This document shows positions 24,861 through 33,628 of a stretch of DNA of 46,864 nt, piece by piece. Position 1 is the first letter of the stretch; each line of letters starts with the position of its first letter. Position numbers and translations under genes: made by a program. Origin of the DNA: Thermoflexales bacterium (GTDB lineage: Bacteria > Chloroflexota > Anaerolineae > B4-G1 > SLSP01); contig SLDA01000537.1 of assembly GCA_007125545.1 (NCBI GenBank), forward strand, positions 1 to 46,864, written 5' to 3'. The notes beneath the pieces were generated by a model. It worked only from the letters and a program-made list of their open reading frames with translations, was not told where the DNA came from and searched no databases.

Positions 24861-25487
24861 TCAAGCCGTACCGAATTGACGATCGCCGGCGTCTCCGAGC
24901 CCGGGCACAATATAGGCACGCTCATTAAGATGATCATCGAGCGCCGCGAGGTAGATCTCGACATCGGGGTGCTCGCTGTTCAGCGCCTCCACGCCCTCCG
25001 GCGCACCGATCAAGCCCAAGAACTTGATGCGTCGAGCGCCCCACTTCTTGAGAATTTCTACCGCCTTCACGGCAGAGCCGCCCGTCGCGAGCATCGGATC
25101 CAGGATTAGACACACAGACACGGTCGGATGTATCGGAAGGCGATTATAGTATGAAACCGGACGCAGAGTCTCTTCATCACGAAACAACCCTATGTGCCAT
25201 ACCTCGGCGGAAGGGATCATCTCCCAAATGCCCTCTACCATCCCCAGCCCAGAGCGCAGAATGGGAATCAGTCCGATGGGTTCGGCAAGCTTATAACCCT
25301 GGGTTGTGGTTAGCGGGGTCTCAACGGGCTTGGGTACCACCGCCAGATCACTGAGCGCCTCGTAGGCAATCAACAAACTAATTTCACGGATCAACTCGCG
25401 AAACTTCTTGGACTCAGTCGTCTTGTCGCGCAGTAGGGTCAGCTTGTGTTTCACCAGCGGGTGGTTGGAAATGTGTGGCTTTCCCAT
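24861..25487 (-). CDS. upp: Uracil phosphoribosyltransferase
   Basis: Makes UMP from uracil and PRPP in pyrimidine salvage. The 208-residue protein begins [22 protein letters not shown], carries the conserved [13 protein letters not shown] block, the PRPP-binding [16 protein letters not shown] loop and the uracil-binding C-terminal [16 protein letters not shown]. The ATG at 25487 has a good Shine-Dalgarno site (AAGGAG). First gene of a unit with the WecA/MraY-like gene and the family 5 binding protein. Confidence 0.96.
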   Translation of the reverse strand: MGKPHISNHPLVKHKLTLLRDKTTESKKFRELIREISLLIAYEALSDLAVVPKPVETPLTTTQGYKLAEPIGLIPILRSGLGMVEGIWEMIPSAEVWHIGLFRDEETLRPVSYYNRLPIHPTVSVCLILDPMLATGGSAVKAVEILKKWGARRIKFLGLIGAPEGVEALNSEHPDVEIYLAALDDHLNERAYIVPGLGDAGDRQFGTA

Positions 25488-25529
25488 AGGACTCCTTATG
25501 GTCAATCGTACAGCGTACCAACCAGCCGC

Positions 25530-25557
25530 ATTTTACTAACGGAACCGTGTTTGTCAA
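25530..25557 (-). promoter_or_regulatory. Sigma70-type promoter of upp
   Basis: Minus strand TTGACA (25552-25557), 16-base spacer, TAAAAT (25530-25535), about 43 bases before the upp ATG. A near-consensus housekeeping promoter. Confidence 0.75.
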
Positions 25558-25566
25558 CGGCCCCGT

Positions 25567-26415
25567 TCACGGGTCCATCCAACGCCTGATGAGTTCATGC
25601 AAGGTCCCGTCCTCTGCCAGGCTATCAAGCGCGGTATTGATAGCCCTGGACAGGCTAGCATCCTCCTTGCGCACCGCAATCACGTAAGGTTCGTCGGTTA
25701 CGGGCGGATCGAGAATGCGTAGCGTCGGATCTTCACCGGCAGCCAACAGTGCCGAGACATGGTCGGTCACGACGGCATCGGCCTCGCCTACATGCAGCAA
25801 CTGCGTCAACGTGATCGGTTCATCAACCGTTAGCACAGTAGGCGGCGACGCCAGTGACTCCGTTAGACGCATGATCTCCATGTGCCCGGTCGTGCCGAAC
25901 ACACAGGCCACCCGTCGTCCCGCCAAATCTTCCAGTCCGCTGACAGCAGCATTCTCACTGACGACAAGCCTATATCCGGCGTTGAAGTAAGCCGGGCTAA
26001 AAAGAAACGCTTGGCTGCGCGCCAGATCAGGATAAAGAGCGGACACAATGACATCCGCGCGTCCGGCAGTTAGAGCATCGTAGAGCGCATCGTAACCTGT
26101 CGTCACAAAGTGGGCCTGGACGCCAAGATGGTCGGCAACAGCGCGGGCCAAGTCAACATCCAGCCCCTCGATCTCACCCGTTTCGCCCACAAATTCAAAG
26201 GGTGGAAAGGATGGATCGGTCGCCACGCGCAGCACGCCGGCAGCCTGCACCCGTTCCAAGCCTCCAGACGCCTTTTTACACGCACTCATGCTCAGCAACA
26301 CAAACAGCAGGACCGCGAACAGGGCTGTTCGTAATGTAAAAACGGGGAGGCGCAGCCACCTCCCCGTACTCAGTGCCTGATGTTGTGCTGTGTGAGGGCT
26401 AGTTCCTTCCCGCAT
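25567..26415 (-). CDS. Family 3 amino-acid-type solute-binding lipoprotein
   Basis: A 282-residue lipoprotein with a long N-region, a hydrophobic stretch (about 28-44) and lipobox SMSAC (C46). The mature part is a periplasmic-type binding fold of family 3: LRVATDPSFPPFEFVGETGEIEGLDVDLA, ALTAGRADVIVSA, FLFSPAYF and LAGRRVACVFGTTGHMEIMRL. These families bind polar amino acids. No permease or ATPase gene is adjacent. The frame is open to 26451; the ATG at 26415 overlaps the end of the upstream gene by 17 bases. A terminator-like hairpin lies inside the first 26 codons, which is odd for a long leader and may attenuate expression. Confidence 0.82.
   Translation of the reverse strand: MREGTSPHTAQHQALSTGRWLRLPVFTLRTALFAVLLFVLLSMSACKKASGGLERVQAAGVLRVATDPSFPPFEFVGETGEIEGLDVDLARAVADHLGVQAHFVTTGYDALYDALTAGRADVIVSALYPDLARSQAFLFSPAYFNAGYRLVVSENAAVSGLEDLAGRRVACVFGTTGHMEIMRLTESLASPPTVLTVDEPITLTQLLHVGEADAVVTDHVSALLAAGEDPTLRILDPPVTDEPYVIAVRKEDASLSRAINTALDSLAEDGTLHELIRRWMDP
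26338..26367 (-). terminator. Terminator-like hairpin inside the start of the binding-protein gene
   Basis: Minus strand ACGGGGAGG (26359-26367) / CCTCCCCGT (26342-26350), a perfect 9-bp stem with 8-base loop running into five Ts. It lies 32 bases past the stop of the 169-residue gene, so it is well placed as that unit's terminator, yet it sits within the predicted signal-peptide codons of the next gene. Confidence 0.7.
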
Positions 26416-26908
26416 CCGCGCTCTCTTCTGGCTGGTCCAATTGGACCACAATACTACCCGTCTCCAGCGCGCGTTTGATCTCCCGCTCGAGCATATCCCC
26501 CATCATAAGTAGGTTCAGCAGTTCTGCCTCAATGGCAGGATTGTTGTGCGGCCGCAGTTTCCACGCCGTCTCGAGCGCCGTATTCATCTCCTGGAGATGG
26601 AGGAGCATATCGAGCATCACCTCTTCCGTAGAGGTGGCCCGAGAGCGCAGCATAACCAATGGACCTCCGAGCAGACCACGGGCCTGCAATTCAGCCTGAA
26701 TCATGGGGTTGAACAGGTCCGAATCCGCCAAACCTTCATAGACCTCAAAGCGGTCATCAGAAATGAGCAGATCCTCTAGAAGCTCCGGGGTCATCCATGA
26801 CATCATGCCTTCGTTGGCCAACCTATCGTAGAGGTCTTCCAAGGGCAGCAAGACATGATCTGACTCGTCCAGAATTCGTGCAGTTCGATTTGTGATGGGA
26901 TCGTTCAT
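26399..26908 (-). CDS. Unknown protein translationally coupled to rarA
   Basis: A 169-residue, acidic, mostly helical soluble protein without membrane segments or recognised domain. Visible features are leucine- and methionine-rich helices (LLLEDLLISDD, VMLDMLLHLQEMNTALETAW, EAELLNLLMMGDMLEREIKRALETG) and an acidic C-terminus (QPEESADAGRN). Its ATG overlaps the rarA stop codon (ATGA at 26905-26908), so the two are made together and the product may work with RarA or simply share expression. No homology can be named with confidence. Confidence 0.75.
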   Translation of the reverse strand: MNDPITNRTARILDESDHVLLPLEDLYDRLANEGMMSWMTPELLEDLLISDDRFEVYEGLADSDLFNPMIQAELQARGLLGGPLVMLRSRATSTEEVMLDMLLHLQEMNTALETAWKLRPHNNPAIEAELLNLLMMGDMLEREIKRALETGSIVVQLDQPEESADAGRN

Positions 26909-28227
26909 TTTTGTATCTCTCGCACTTTCCTTATAAACTCGGCAATGCGCTGCTCATAGCCATTCTCCTTGGGCTGGTACCATCCCCCCGGTACACCTTC
27001 CGGCAGATACCGTTGATTGACCCAGCCACCCTCATAATCATGAGGATACTTATAGGCCGGGCTGCCCTTGCGTTCTTCGCGGAGCAGCGTGTTCTCGTCA
27101 CGCAAATAGGTCGGGGGCGGCAAGTACCCCTGTTCCTCAACGTAGCCCCGTGCTTTCCAGTAGGCCCCCGCGCTATTCGATTTCGGTGCGGTCGCCAGAT
27201 AGAGCGCCGCCTCCGCCAGATGATATTGTCCTTCCGGCATACCTACCCATTCAAAGGCATGGGCGCAGGCAGATACGACCGCGATCGCCATCGGTGAGGC
27301 CAAACCGATATCCTCGGCTGCCGAAATAAGCATGCGTCGAAGGATAAAGCGCGGATCCTCACCCGCCAGGACCATTTTCGCCAAATAGTAGAGCGCAGCA
27401 TCAGGATCAGATCCGCGCAGCGATTTGATAAACGCGCTTGCCGTATTGTAATGCTCGTCACCCGACCTGTCATACTGCATGGCCCGCCGCTGGATCGACT
27501 CCTCAGCCACTGATAGGGTGATCTGCTGGCGCCCTTCGGCATCGGGCGGCGTCGATTCAACCGCCAACTCCAACGCATTGAGCGCACTCCGCACATCCCC
27601 ATCGGCGAAGTCAGCAAGATGCGCAAGCGCATCCTCGTCCAGCATAATATCACGCTTTCCATAGCCCCTTTCAGGATCTTCCAAAGCACGAATAACGAGT
27701 GTCTTGATGGCGTCAACTTCGAGCGCATGGAATCGGAAAATGCGCGAGCGGCTGAGGAGGGGAGAGATGATCGAGAAGTATGGGTTTTCTGTCGTCGCCC
27801 CAATTAAGGTGATGGTCCCATCCTCCACGACTGGGAGCAGTCCGTCCTGTTGTGCCTTGTTCCAACGGTGGATTTCGTCCACCATCAACAACGTCCGCTG
27901 ACCATACATCGCGCGGCGCTCGCGCGCTGCCTCAACCAGCTTGCGGAGATCCGCGACACCTGCCAACACGGCATTCAGCGTCTCAAAGCGCGCGCGCGTT
28001 GTCTGCGCTATCACGGACGCTAGCGTGGTCTTGCCGACCCCCGGAGGACCCCAGAAAAGAATCGACGTGAAGAGGCGATCTACCTCAATCGCACGACGCA
28101 GCAAACGTCCCGGACCAATGATATGTTCCTGCCCGACAAACTCGTCGAGTGTTCGAGGGCGCATGCGTGCCGCCAGCGGCGCTTCCTTCTTGATCTCTTC
28201 CTGCCGGCTGAACTCAAACAAATCCAT
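26905..28227 (-). CDS. rarA: Replication-associated recombination protein A (AAA ATPase)
   Basis: A RarA/MgsA/Mgs1-family clamp-loader-like ATPase that acts at stalled replication forks. The 440-residue protein starts with a short segment, MDLFEFSRQEE, then MRPRTLDEFVGQEHIIGPG. The Walker A is GPPGVGKTTLA (about 58-68). Walker B reads MVDEIHRWNKAQQDGLLP and the sensor 1 region IGATTENPYF. The C-terminal half has the family tetramerisation part with GDEHYNTASAFIKSLRGSDPDAALYYLAKM and KYPHDYEGGWVNQRYLP. It diverges from the histidine kinase at 28512. The promoter's -10 lies nine bases before the ATG and no Shine-Dalgarno site is seen. Confidence 0.96.
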   Translation of the reverse strand: MDLFEFSRQEEIKKEAPLAARMRPRTLDEFVGQEHIIGPGRLLRRAIEVDRLFTSILFWGPPGVGKTTLASVIAQTTRARFETLNAVLAGVADLRKLVEAARERRAMYGQRTLLMVDEIHRWNKAQQDGLLPVVEDGTITLIGATTENPYFSIISPLLSRSRIFRFHALEVDAIKTLVIRALEDPERGYGKRDIMLDEDALAHLADFADGDVRSALNALELAVESTPPDAEGRQQITLSVAEESIQRRAMQYDRSGDEHYNTASAFIKSLRGSDPDAALYYLAKMVLAGEDPRFILRRMLISAAEDIGLASPMAIAVVSACAHAFEWVGMPEGQYHLAEAALYLATAPKSNSAGAYWKARGYVEEQGYLPPPTYLRDENTLLREERKGSPAYKYPHDYEGGWVNQRYLPEGVPGGWYQPKENGYEQRIAEFIRKVREIQK

Positions 28228-28236
28228 AGTGCCTCA

Positions 28237-28264
28237 AGTATAACCTTGTCAAGGGATCAATCAA
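28237..28264 (-). promoter_or_regulatory. Promoter of rarA, near-leaderless
   Basis: Minus strand TTGATT (28259-28264), 16-base spacer, TATACT (28237-28242). Nine bases separate the -10 from the ATG at 28227, so the leader would be at most a few bases. Confidence 0.5.
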
Positions 28265-28376
28265 GAGCGAACGAGCTTGCGTCGAGACAGTCGCCCCGCA
28301 TAGCATTGTCTCCGCGATATCTGCTGCTTCACAGTCCAATAAAATTGCGCAGATGCTGGATTTGGGAAGGGAACGT

Positions 28377-28404
28377 TTGCCCGCGCCTTATCACGTGGTA
28401 TACT
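28377..28404 (+). promoter_or_regulatory. Promoter of histidine kinase operon
   Basis: TTGCCC (28377-28382), 16-base spacer, TATACT (28399-28404) preceded by TG (extended -10). It leaves a leader of about 100 bases before the ATG at 28512, in which I see no clear structure. The rest of the 284-base divergent gap (28228-28511) holds no supported gene. Confidence 0.55.
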
Positions 28405-28511
28405 GTAGTCGTTTTTTAGATCTTCTACGCTGATGAGATTGGCGCACAGACAAGGGTGGGACCGGACTTGGGTGTATTGCGGGCCGAAGGTGAGGCTTCG
28501 AGACAACGTCA

Positions 28512-29870
28512 ATGGCAATTTGGGATGTACTGGGACGTTTTTCCCATGGACTGATCTTTTTTACGCTCGGTCTGACGGTAAGTTTCCTACATTATCGTAG
28601 CCGTCGGATTTTGCTGGCGCGCCATCTCTTCTGGCTCGGTGCGTTTGCGATCGGAGAAGCGATCGTTGCCTGGTATGGCCTTATCGCGCTCTCACTTCCG
28701 GACGTCCACCTCGTTCCAGATTTCGTCCCGCTTCTGATTCGTGCCCTGGCATACACATGCTTGTTAGTCTTCGGTATCCAAACACTCGTACCCGAGGAGG
28801 TCTACCAGTCGAAGGTTAAAAGCAGCTTCCTGACCCTGTGCGCCCTTTGGTTCCTACCTTTTTTAGTAGCAGTCATTATGCGCTACCCTGATTGGGAAAG
28901 CATCATCACGCCGGGCGAGAGTTTGGTGCGTTATGGGCTAGCCTTTCCGGGCGGCGTTCTCACAGCGGTGGGCCTTAGGCGGCAGAGTTACCAGTCACTC
29001 GACCCCGCCCTCCGTAAGCGCATTCGACCCCATCTGCGAGTCATAGAGACGGCGATGAGCGGCTACGGTGTTTTGAATTTACTACTGGTGCCGCCGCTCT
29101 CGGTCATTGTCGTGGCGCGTTTCGCGGCCCCACTCCTCGACATTTTGAGAATGGGCTGGGGCTGGGCACTCTTCGGCGCCGGGATGACGTTGGGGCTAGC
29201 AGCATCTCTGACGGTCATCCAGTCCGAGATTGAGCAGTGGGTAGAGGGCGTGGAGCACCTGCAAGCACTCGTAGAGGATCGCGAGCGGATTGGACGCGAG
29301 CTGCACGATGGCATCATCCAATCCATCTATGCGGCAGGACTGCTGCTGGAAAGCGTGGCCGCCGTTATTCCCACAGATCCGGAGCGGGCGCAAGCACAGT
29401 TGGGTCGTGTCGTGGACAATCTCAACACAACGATTCAGGATATTCGCCGGTATATCTTCGACCTACGCAGTGATATGATCGACGATGACCTGCAACCGGG
29501 CATCGAGCGTCTTTTGCACGACTTTCACATCAACACCTTATTGGAGACAGAGTTCGAGGTAGAAGGCACACCGCGAACGATCCACTCAACAGCCCGCCGC
29601 CGTCACATTTTCCAGATTGTGCGTGAAGCGCTGACCAACACCGCGAAGCATGCTCACGCCCGCTGGGCCAAGGTGCACCTCCATTACGGCGAGGAAAACC
29701 TGGAACTGACGATTTCCGATGACGGCATCGGGATGGAGCAATTGTTGATCAGTAAGGGTTACGGATTGCGTAACATTCGTGAGCGTGTGCGTCTCCTGGA
29801 AGGAACCTTGCGCATTGAGAGCGCTCTAGGCGCCGGCGTAACCTATCATCTCACGGTACCCTATGGATGA
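28512..29870 (+). CDS. NarL-type sensor histidine kinase with polytopic membrane sensor
   Basis: A 452-residue kinase. The first 235 residues form about seven hydrophobic helices, a membrane sensor region without a named domain. The HisKA_3 dimerisation domain carries H265 in [18 protein letters not shown], and a HATPase domain follows ([36 protein letters not shown]), the DesK/NarX type. The response regulator starts at the end of this gene (ATG at 29863 overlaps the stop, or ATG at 29878), so they form a pair. It should autophosphorylate on His and pass phosphate to that regulator. Signal unknown. Confidence 0.92.
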   Translation: MAIWDVLGRFSHGLIFFTLGLTVSFLHYRSRRILLARHLFWLGAFAIGEAIVAWYGLIALSLPDVHLVPDFVPLLIRALAYTCLLVFGIQTLVPEEVYQSKVKSSFLTLCALWFLPFLVAVIMRYPDWESIITPGESLVRYGLAFPGGVLTAVGLRRQSYQSLDPALRKRIRPHLRVIETAMSGYGVLNLLLVPPLSVIVVARFAAPLLDILRMGWGWALFGAGMTLGLAASLTVIQSEIEQWVEGVEHLQALVEDRERIGRELHDGIIQSIYAAGLLLESVAAVIPTDPERAQAQLGRVVDNLNTTIQDIRRYIFDLRSDMIDDDLQPGIERLLHDFHINTLLETEFEVEGTPRTIHSTARRRHIFQIVREALTNTAKHAHARWAKVHLHYGEENLELTISDDGIGMEQLLISKGYGLRNIRERVRLLEGTLRIESALGAGVTYHLTVPYG

Positions 29871-29877
29871 GGCAGAA

Positions 29878-30540
29878 ATGAGTTATAGAATTCTCGTGGT
29901 AGACGATCATGAAGTTGTCCGGTTGGGGCTGCGAACGCTCTTAAGTCATCAGCCCGATTTTATCGTGGTGGATGAGGCCGCTTCTTCCGATGAAGCCGTC
30001 GAGAAGACGCGGTTGCATCAGCCTGACGTCGTGGTGATGGATATTCGACTGCCAGGCAAGAACGGGATAGTAGCGTGTCGCGAGATAAAGGACCAGTTTC
30101 CTGACGTGCAGGTCATTATGCTTACATCCTATGCTGAAGATGAGATGCTGTTCGATGCGATCAGCGCGGGCGCAGCAGGCTACGTGCTCAAACAGGGCGG
30201 CGGGGACGACCTGGTACGGGCGATTCGGCGGGTTGCCGAAGGAGATGCGCTCCTTGACCCTGCAGTCACACAGCGGGTTCTCGCGCGGGTACGTGAAGCG
30301 ACACGGCACGAGCAGGCAGCAGCATTCAAGGACCTCACAGAGCAAGAGCTCCGGGTGTTGGGCCTGGTCTCCCGGGGTTTCACCAATAAAGAGATCGCAA
30401 AAGAACTCTTTCTAGGCGAAGGAACGGTCCGCAACTACGTAAGCAGCATTCTATCCAAACTGGGACTAACCAACCGCGCCGAGGCCGCTGCCTACGCGGT
30501 GCGCCATAGCCTGCACGAGTTCCTTGACGAACTGAACTGA
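29878..30540 (+). CDS. NarL/LuxR-type response regulator
   Basis: A 220-residue two-domain regulator. The receiver has D9/D10 ([11 protein letters not shown]), phospho-acceptor D55 ([13 protein letters not shown]) and the conserved Lys in YVLKQGGG. The C-terminal HTH is of LuxR type ([44 protein letters not shown]). The ATG at 29878 has GGATGAGG upstream; the alternative ATG at 29863 overlaps the kinase stop. It should bind DNA after phosphorylation by the adjacent kinase. Its last codon overlaps the start of the binding-protein gene (TGATG). Confidence 0.94.
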   Translation: MSYRILVVDDHEVVRLGLRTLLSHQPDFIVVDEAASSDEAVEKTRLHQPDVVVMDIRLPGKNGIVACREIKDQFPDVQVIMLTSYAEDEMLFDAISAGAAGYVLKQGGGDDLVRAIRRVAEGDALLDPAVTQRVLARVREATRHEQAAAFKDLTEQELRVLGLVSRGFTNKEIAKELFLGEGTVRNYVSSILSKLGLTNRAEAAAYAVRHSLHEFLDELN

Positions 30541-31286
30541 TGAAACGCCGGACCACGGCCCTGCTGTTGCTCTTGTCCACGGCCATCGTCCTCATAATGC
30601 CCGGGTGCCGGATATTGCTACCAACACTGGTCGTCGGCACCTCGTTGGACTGGGAGCCTTTTGAATACATCGCCGAGGATGGTTCCTATGCCGGCTTCGA
30701 CATCGAACTGATGGAGGAAATCGGCAGGCGCCTCAATCTGGCTATTGACTGGCGCGAACATGCTTTCGATGGTCTGCTTGACCTACTGGTGGACGGCGAG
30801 CTCGATGCGGTCGTGGCGGCTCTCAACCCAACGCCCGAACGGGAGGCTCGGGTCGACTTCACAGATCCGTACTTCACAAGTGTGGATGCCGTCCTGATCG
30901 CGCCGAACTCGACGATCACCCTCCATGGGATAGAGGATCTAGCAGGCTATCGTATTGGAGTGCTGCCCGGCACAGTTCAGGCGTCATGGATCGAAGATAC
31001 TATCAATGCCGAGATCGTACGCTATGACCAGGCCGAGGGTGCCATCGCGGCACTGCAGAACGGGCACGTCGAAGTTGTCGTGATAGATTATTACTCGGTG
31101 TACGCCTACATCGACCGAGCTGACGTGACGCTGGCTCTTAAGTCAGAGGCCTCCGGCGACGCGATGGCGATCGCGGTCAGAAGAGGCGACAGCACCCTAC
31201 GCGACCAACTCAACACGGCCATTGCCGAGCTTCACGCAGAAGGGTTTATAGAAGAGCTGGCGCTGAAACACCTGTCGGAAGACTAA
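30540..31286 (+). CDS. Family 3 solute-binding lipoprotein in two-component operon
   Basis: A 248-residue lipoprotein: [10 protein letters not shown] signal, lipobox IMPGC with C23, then a family 3 binding fold (LVVGTSLDWEPFEYI, GSYAGFDIELMEEIGRRLN, DLLVDGELDAVVAALNPTPERE, VDFTDPYFTSVDAVLI, LAGYRIGVLPGTVQASWIED). These residues suggest amino-acid-like ligands. The start ATG at 30540 overlaps the response regulator stop, so kinase, regulator and binding protein are translated as one unit with no permease or ATPase. This suggests a role as the external ligand sensor of the kinase, though uptake with an unlinked transporter is possible. Confidence 0.88.
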   Translation: MKRRTTALLLLLSTAIVLIMPGCRILLPTLVVGTSLDWEPFEYIAEDGSYAGFDIELMEEIGRRLNLAIDWREHAFDGLLDLLVDGELDAVVAALNPTPEREARVDFTDPYFTSVDAVLIAPNSTITLHGIEDLAGYRIGVLPGTVQASWIEDTINAEIVRYDQAEGAIAALQNGHVEVVVIDYYSVYAYIDRADVTLALKSEASGDAMAIAVRRGDSTLRDQLNTAIAELHAEGFIEELALKHLSED

Positions 31287-31306
31287 TCGTCGCGCGGAAC
31301 TCCGGG

Positions 31307-31885
31307 CTAGACTTCCGTCTCCTCATTGACAGTCTCGAAAGGCTGCGCGTAGAAACAGAGCATCACGCTGCCATAACTACGCTGGTCGAACATCACCAGG
31401 TTTGTCAGCGCAACCGGTTCATATTCGGTTGGATTGATCTGCACAATCAACCAGGCATCATCTTCGAGCCACGCGGTGCGCGTATCGATCAACTGGAGAA
31501 TCTGCGCCCACCACCCCCTGTATTGCGGGGGAGCGATGAAGATGTAGTCGAACGGCTCCGGTGTGTGGGTATCAAGGTATTTGAAGGCATCGGCACGAAC
31601 AATCGTGCCGCGCTCCTGCAGCTTTGTTAACTCCAGATTCGCCTGGATCGCACGCAAAGCCGGGACGCCCAGTTCCACAAAAACGGTTTCCGCAGCCCCG
31701 CGACTTAGCGCCTCAATACCCACCTGTCCCGTGCCGGCAAACAGATCTAGAAAGCGGGACTCCTTGATGTCGGCACCGAGTATACTGAACAGGGCAGACT
31801 TGGCCCGATTAGTCATAGGCCGGGTCCCGGGACCCGGAACGGAATAAAGCTGACGTCCTTTAGCTGTTCCCGCGATCACACGCAT
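31307..31885 (-). CDS. rsmD: 16S rRNA (guanine966-N2)-methyltransferase RsmD homologue
   Basis: A 192-residue Rossmann methyltransferase. It opens MRVIAGTAKGRQLYSVPG and TRPMTNRAKSALFSILG, as RsmD proteins do, with the SAM site FLDLFAGTGQVGIEALSRGA (45-64) and VFVELGVPALRAIQANL. The catalytic N/D-P-P-Y/F motif reads APPQ at 118-121 (FIAPPQYRGWW), losing the acidic residue and the aromatic one. That could reduce activity or change the target, so the assignment to G966 is from family rather than site. Start ATG 31885 has AAGGAAG upstream; the Amt-like gene stops 13 bases before it. Confidence 0.85.
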   Translation of the reverse strand: MRVIAGTAKGRQLYSVPGPGTRPMTNRAKSALFSILGADIKESRFLDLFAGTGQVGIEALSRGAAETVFVELGVPALRAIQANLELTKLQERGTIVRADAFKYLDTHTPEPFDYIFIAPPQYRGWWAQILQLIDTRTAWLEDDAWLIVQINPTEYEPVALTNLVMFDQRSYGSVMLCFYAQPFETVNEETEV

Positions 31886-31898
31886 ATATCGTTCTTCC

Positions 31899-33422
31899 TT
31901 AACTTTCCAACTCGCCAGAGCTATGAGGGCTTTCGATTGCCGGCTCAGTTTCCGGTTCGGACACCGGGCTATCGGACTCTCCTCCATTGGAGGGTAGACT
32001 GACTTTCTCATCTCCAGCCATCGGAGCGTCTTCCGGCGTGACTTTCGCCAGAACAGGCGACTCATCCGTCGAGCCGGAGGATACCCCGGCATCTCGCATA
32101 CGAGATATGCGCACGGCGGCGGTTTTGACCCGGCCGGGGTTGGCGAGGAAACCCAAAACGGCGCCCCACAGCAAGCCCCAGAGACCCAGCACCGCCAAGC
32201 CCGTTAGTTGCGCCCACAACTGCTGGGGTTCGCCGCTGCTGAAAAGGCCGGCAACTCCCGGCCCCAGCGTGCTGCCTTCTCCGGGTGCACCGACGCCGTT
32301 CCATCCCTGTCCCCACCGACCATCTGCCAGGACGGCAACTCCCAGCAGACCAATCGGGCCACTCGTCAACCCCAGCGCCACCGCAGCCCCGGCATCACGG
32401 ACCTTTAGCCCGGCGCTGATTGCGTAGTGTACAAGCGGGAAGAGCAGTCCACTCACCGCACCCACGCTCACTGCGGCCCACGGCGGCACAAAAGGTGCGC
32501 ACGCAAGCACGGCACCCCAACCGGCGCCCAGCCCCTGTGCAGCGAGCAGGCCCTCAGGGGCGCCGAGCATCAACCAGGCATAGAGCTGCGAGGTCATAGC
32601 CGCACCCGCCATCCCCAGCAACACGTTGATAGCCGCGCGTTGCCAATCCAACACAGCTCCGGCAACGTGAAAGGGTCCGGACAATTGCCACCCCAACCAG
32701 CCTATACCCATCAACAGCGCCCCCACGTTCGCCATCAAGGGCGCATAGCTGCGCGGAGGCGCGGGGCTGCGCAGCTGCACAGCAGATTCCTCTCCTGTGG
32801 AGTGCGGTTGCAGCAGGAGGATAGGCAAGACAATCATGCCGGGCAGCCAGAAAAGCAATGCGGTGCCGCCAAAGTCGACAAATCCGTGCCCCAAATCCAT
32901 CGTACTTCCCAGACGGGCAAGCCAGCCGCTACCCCACATCCAACAAGCCGCGATGGGCACGATCACTGTGGCGGTCAACAAGCCGGCTACTACCATTACT
33001 CCCCGGCGGGTATGCGCGAGGGCCAGCGTCACCAACAAAGCCGCTGTCGTCATCAGTGGCAGATAGGTCAGGAAAAGCTCGTACACAGTTGTGGTTAGGC
33101 CCTCGCCGTGGAGGAAAAAGCCGGACAAGCCGGCAATGCCCCAACCCGCGTCGCCTGGCAGGAGCGGCAGCATCCGGTCGAGACCCTGAAGGGCCGGGTC
33201 TGATGTCACCGGAAAAGCGCCGCCCATATGCAACGCAAAACCCACAGCCCAATAGCCCAGGACTGATAGCGTGAGCGCGGTTGTGACCATGCCGGTGACC
33301 CGGCGCGCCTTCCGAGGCGACAACCCTGCCCACACCAGCATCAGCAGCCCGATGGGGATAAAATAGCCCCACAGCCAATTGTAAGCGCCTGGGGATGCGT
33401 ACAGCGGTAAGTTAGGATCCAT
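31899..33422 (-). CDS. Amt/Rh-family ammonium channel homologue lacking the twin histidines
   Basis: A 507-residue protein with about 11 membrane helices and a Pro/Ser/acid-rich C-terminal tail of about 75 residues. Order of matches to Amt: WMWGSGWLARLGSTMDLGHGF (161-181, for the DFAGG region), LLMGIGWLGWQLSG (for the IGWFGF region), AAINVLLGMAGAAMTSQL, LLAAQGLGAGWGAVLACAPFVPPWAAVSVGAVSG (the SGA-x-AGL region) and VRDAGAAVALGLTSGPIGLLG (for the V-D-D-x-x-D-V-F-G-V-H-G region). The pore His of E. coli AmtB, H168 and H318, align to Phe184 and Gly351. It is thus not a usual ammonium channel. ATG 33422 has GGAG upstream; a TTG at 33428 is also in frame. Confidence 0.8.
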   Translation of the reverse strand: MDPNLPLYASPGAYNWLWGYFIPIGLLMLVWAGLSPRKARRVTGMVTTALTLSVLGYWAVGFALHMGGAFPVTSDPALQGLDRMLPLLPGDAGWGIAGLSGFFLHGEGLTTTVYELFLTYLPLMTTAALLVTLALAHTRRGVMVVAGLLTATVIVPIAACWMWGSGWLARLGSTMDLGHGFVDFGGTALLFWLPGMIVLPILLLQPHSTGEESAVQLRSPAPPRSYAPLMANVGALLMGIGWLGWQLSGPFHVAGAVLDWQRAAINVLLGMAGAAMTSQLYAWLMLGAPEGLLAAQGLGAGWGAVLACAPFVPPWAAVSVGAVSGLLFPLVHYAISAGLKVRDAGAAVALGLTSGPIGLLGVAVLADGRWGQGWNGVGAPGEGSTLGPGVAGLFSSGEPQQLWAQLTGLAVLGLWGLLWGAVLGFLANPGRVKTAAVRISRMRDAGVSSGSTDESPVLAKVTPEDAPMAGDEKVSLPSNGGESDSPVSEPETEPAIESPHSSGELES

Positions 33423-33558
33423 CCTCAACTCCAGATATGACGTTAGCGTCGTTCCCTACTTGCTCCATCTTACCAGACTCCCAGATTACTGCCAGACTTT
33501 GACGGGCATCGATGAATATCGCCCGAACATAAGGCGACAATACCTTGCCACAAAGTGC

Positions 33559-33586
33559 TGGACAAAAAGACGAGATGCGGTATACT
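33559..33586 (+). promoter_or_regulatory. Promoter of rpsT
   Basis: TGGACA (33559-33564), 16-base spacer, TATACT (33581-33586), about 43 bases before the rpsT start. Confidence 0.55.
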
Positions 33587-33628
33587 CCAGAATCGACATA
33601 GAGAATAAGCAGTCTTGGAGGAGCAAGC

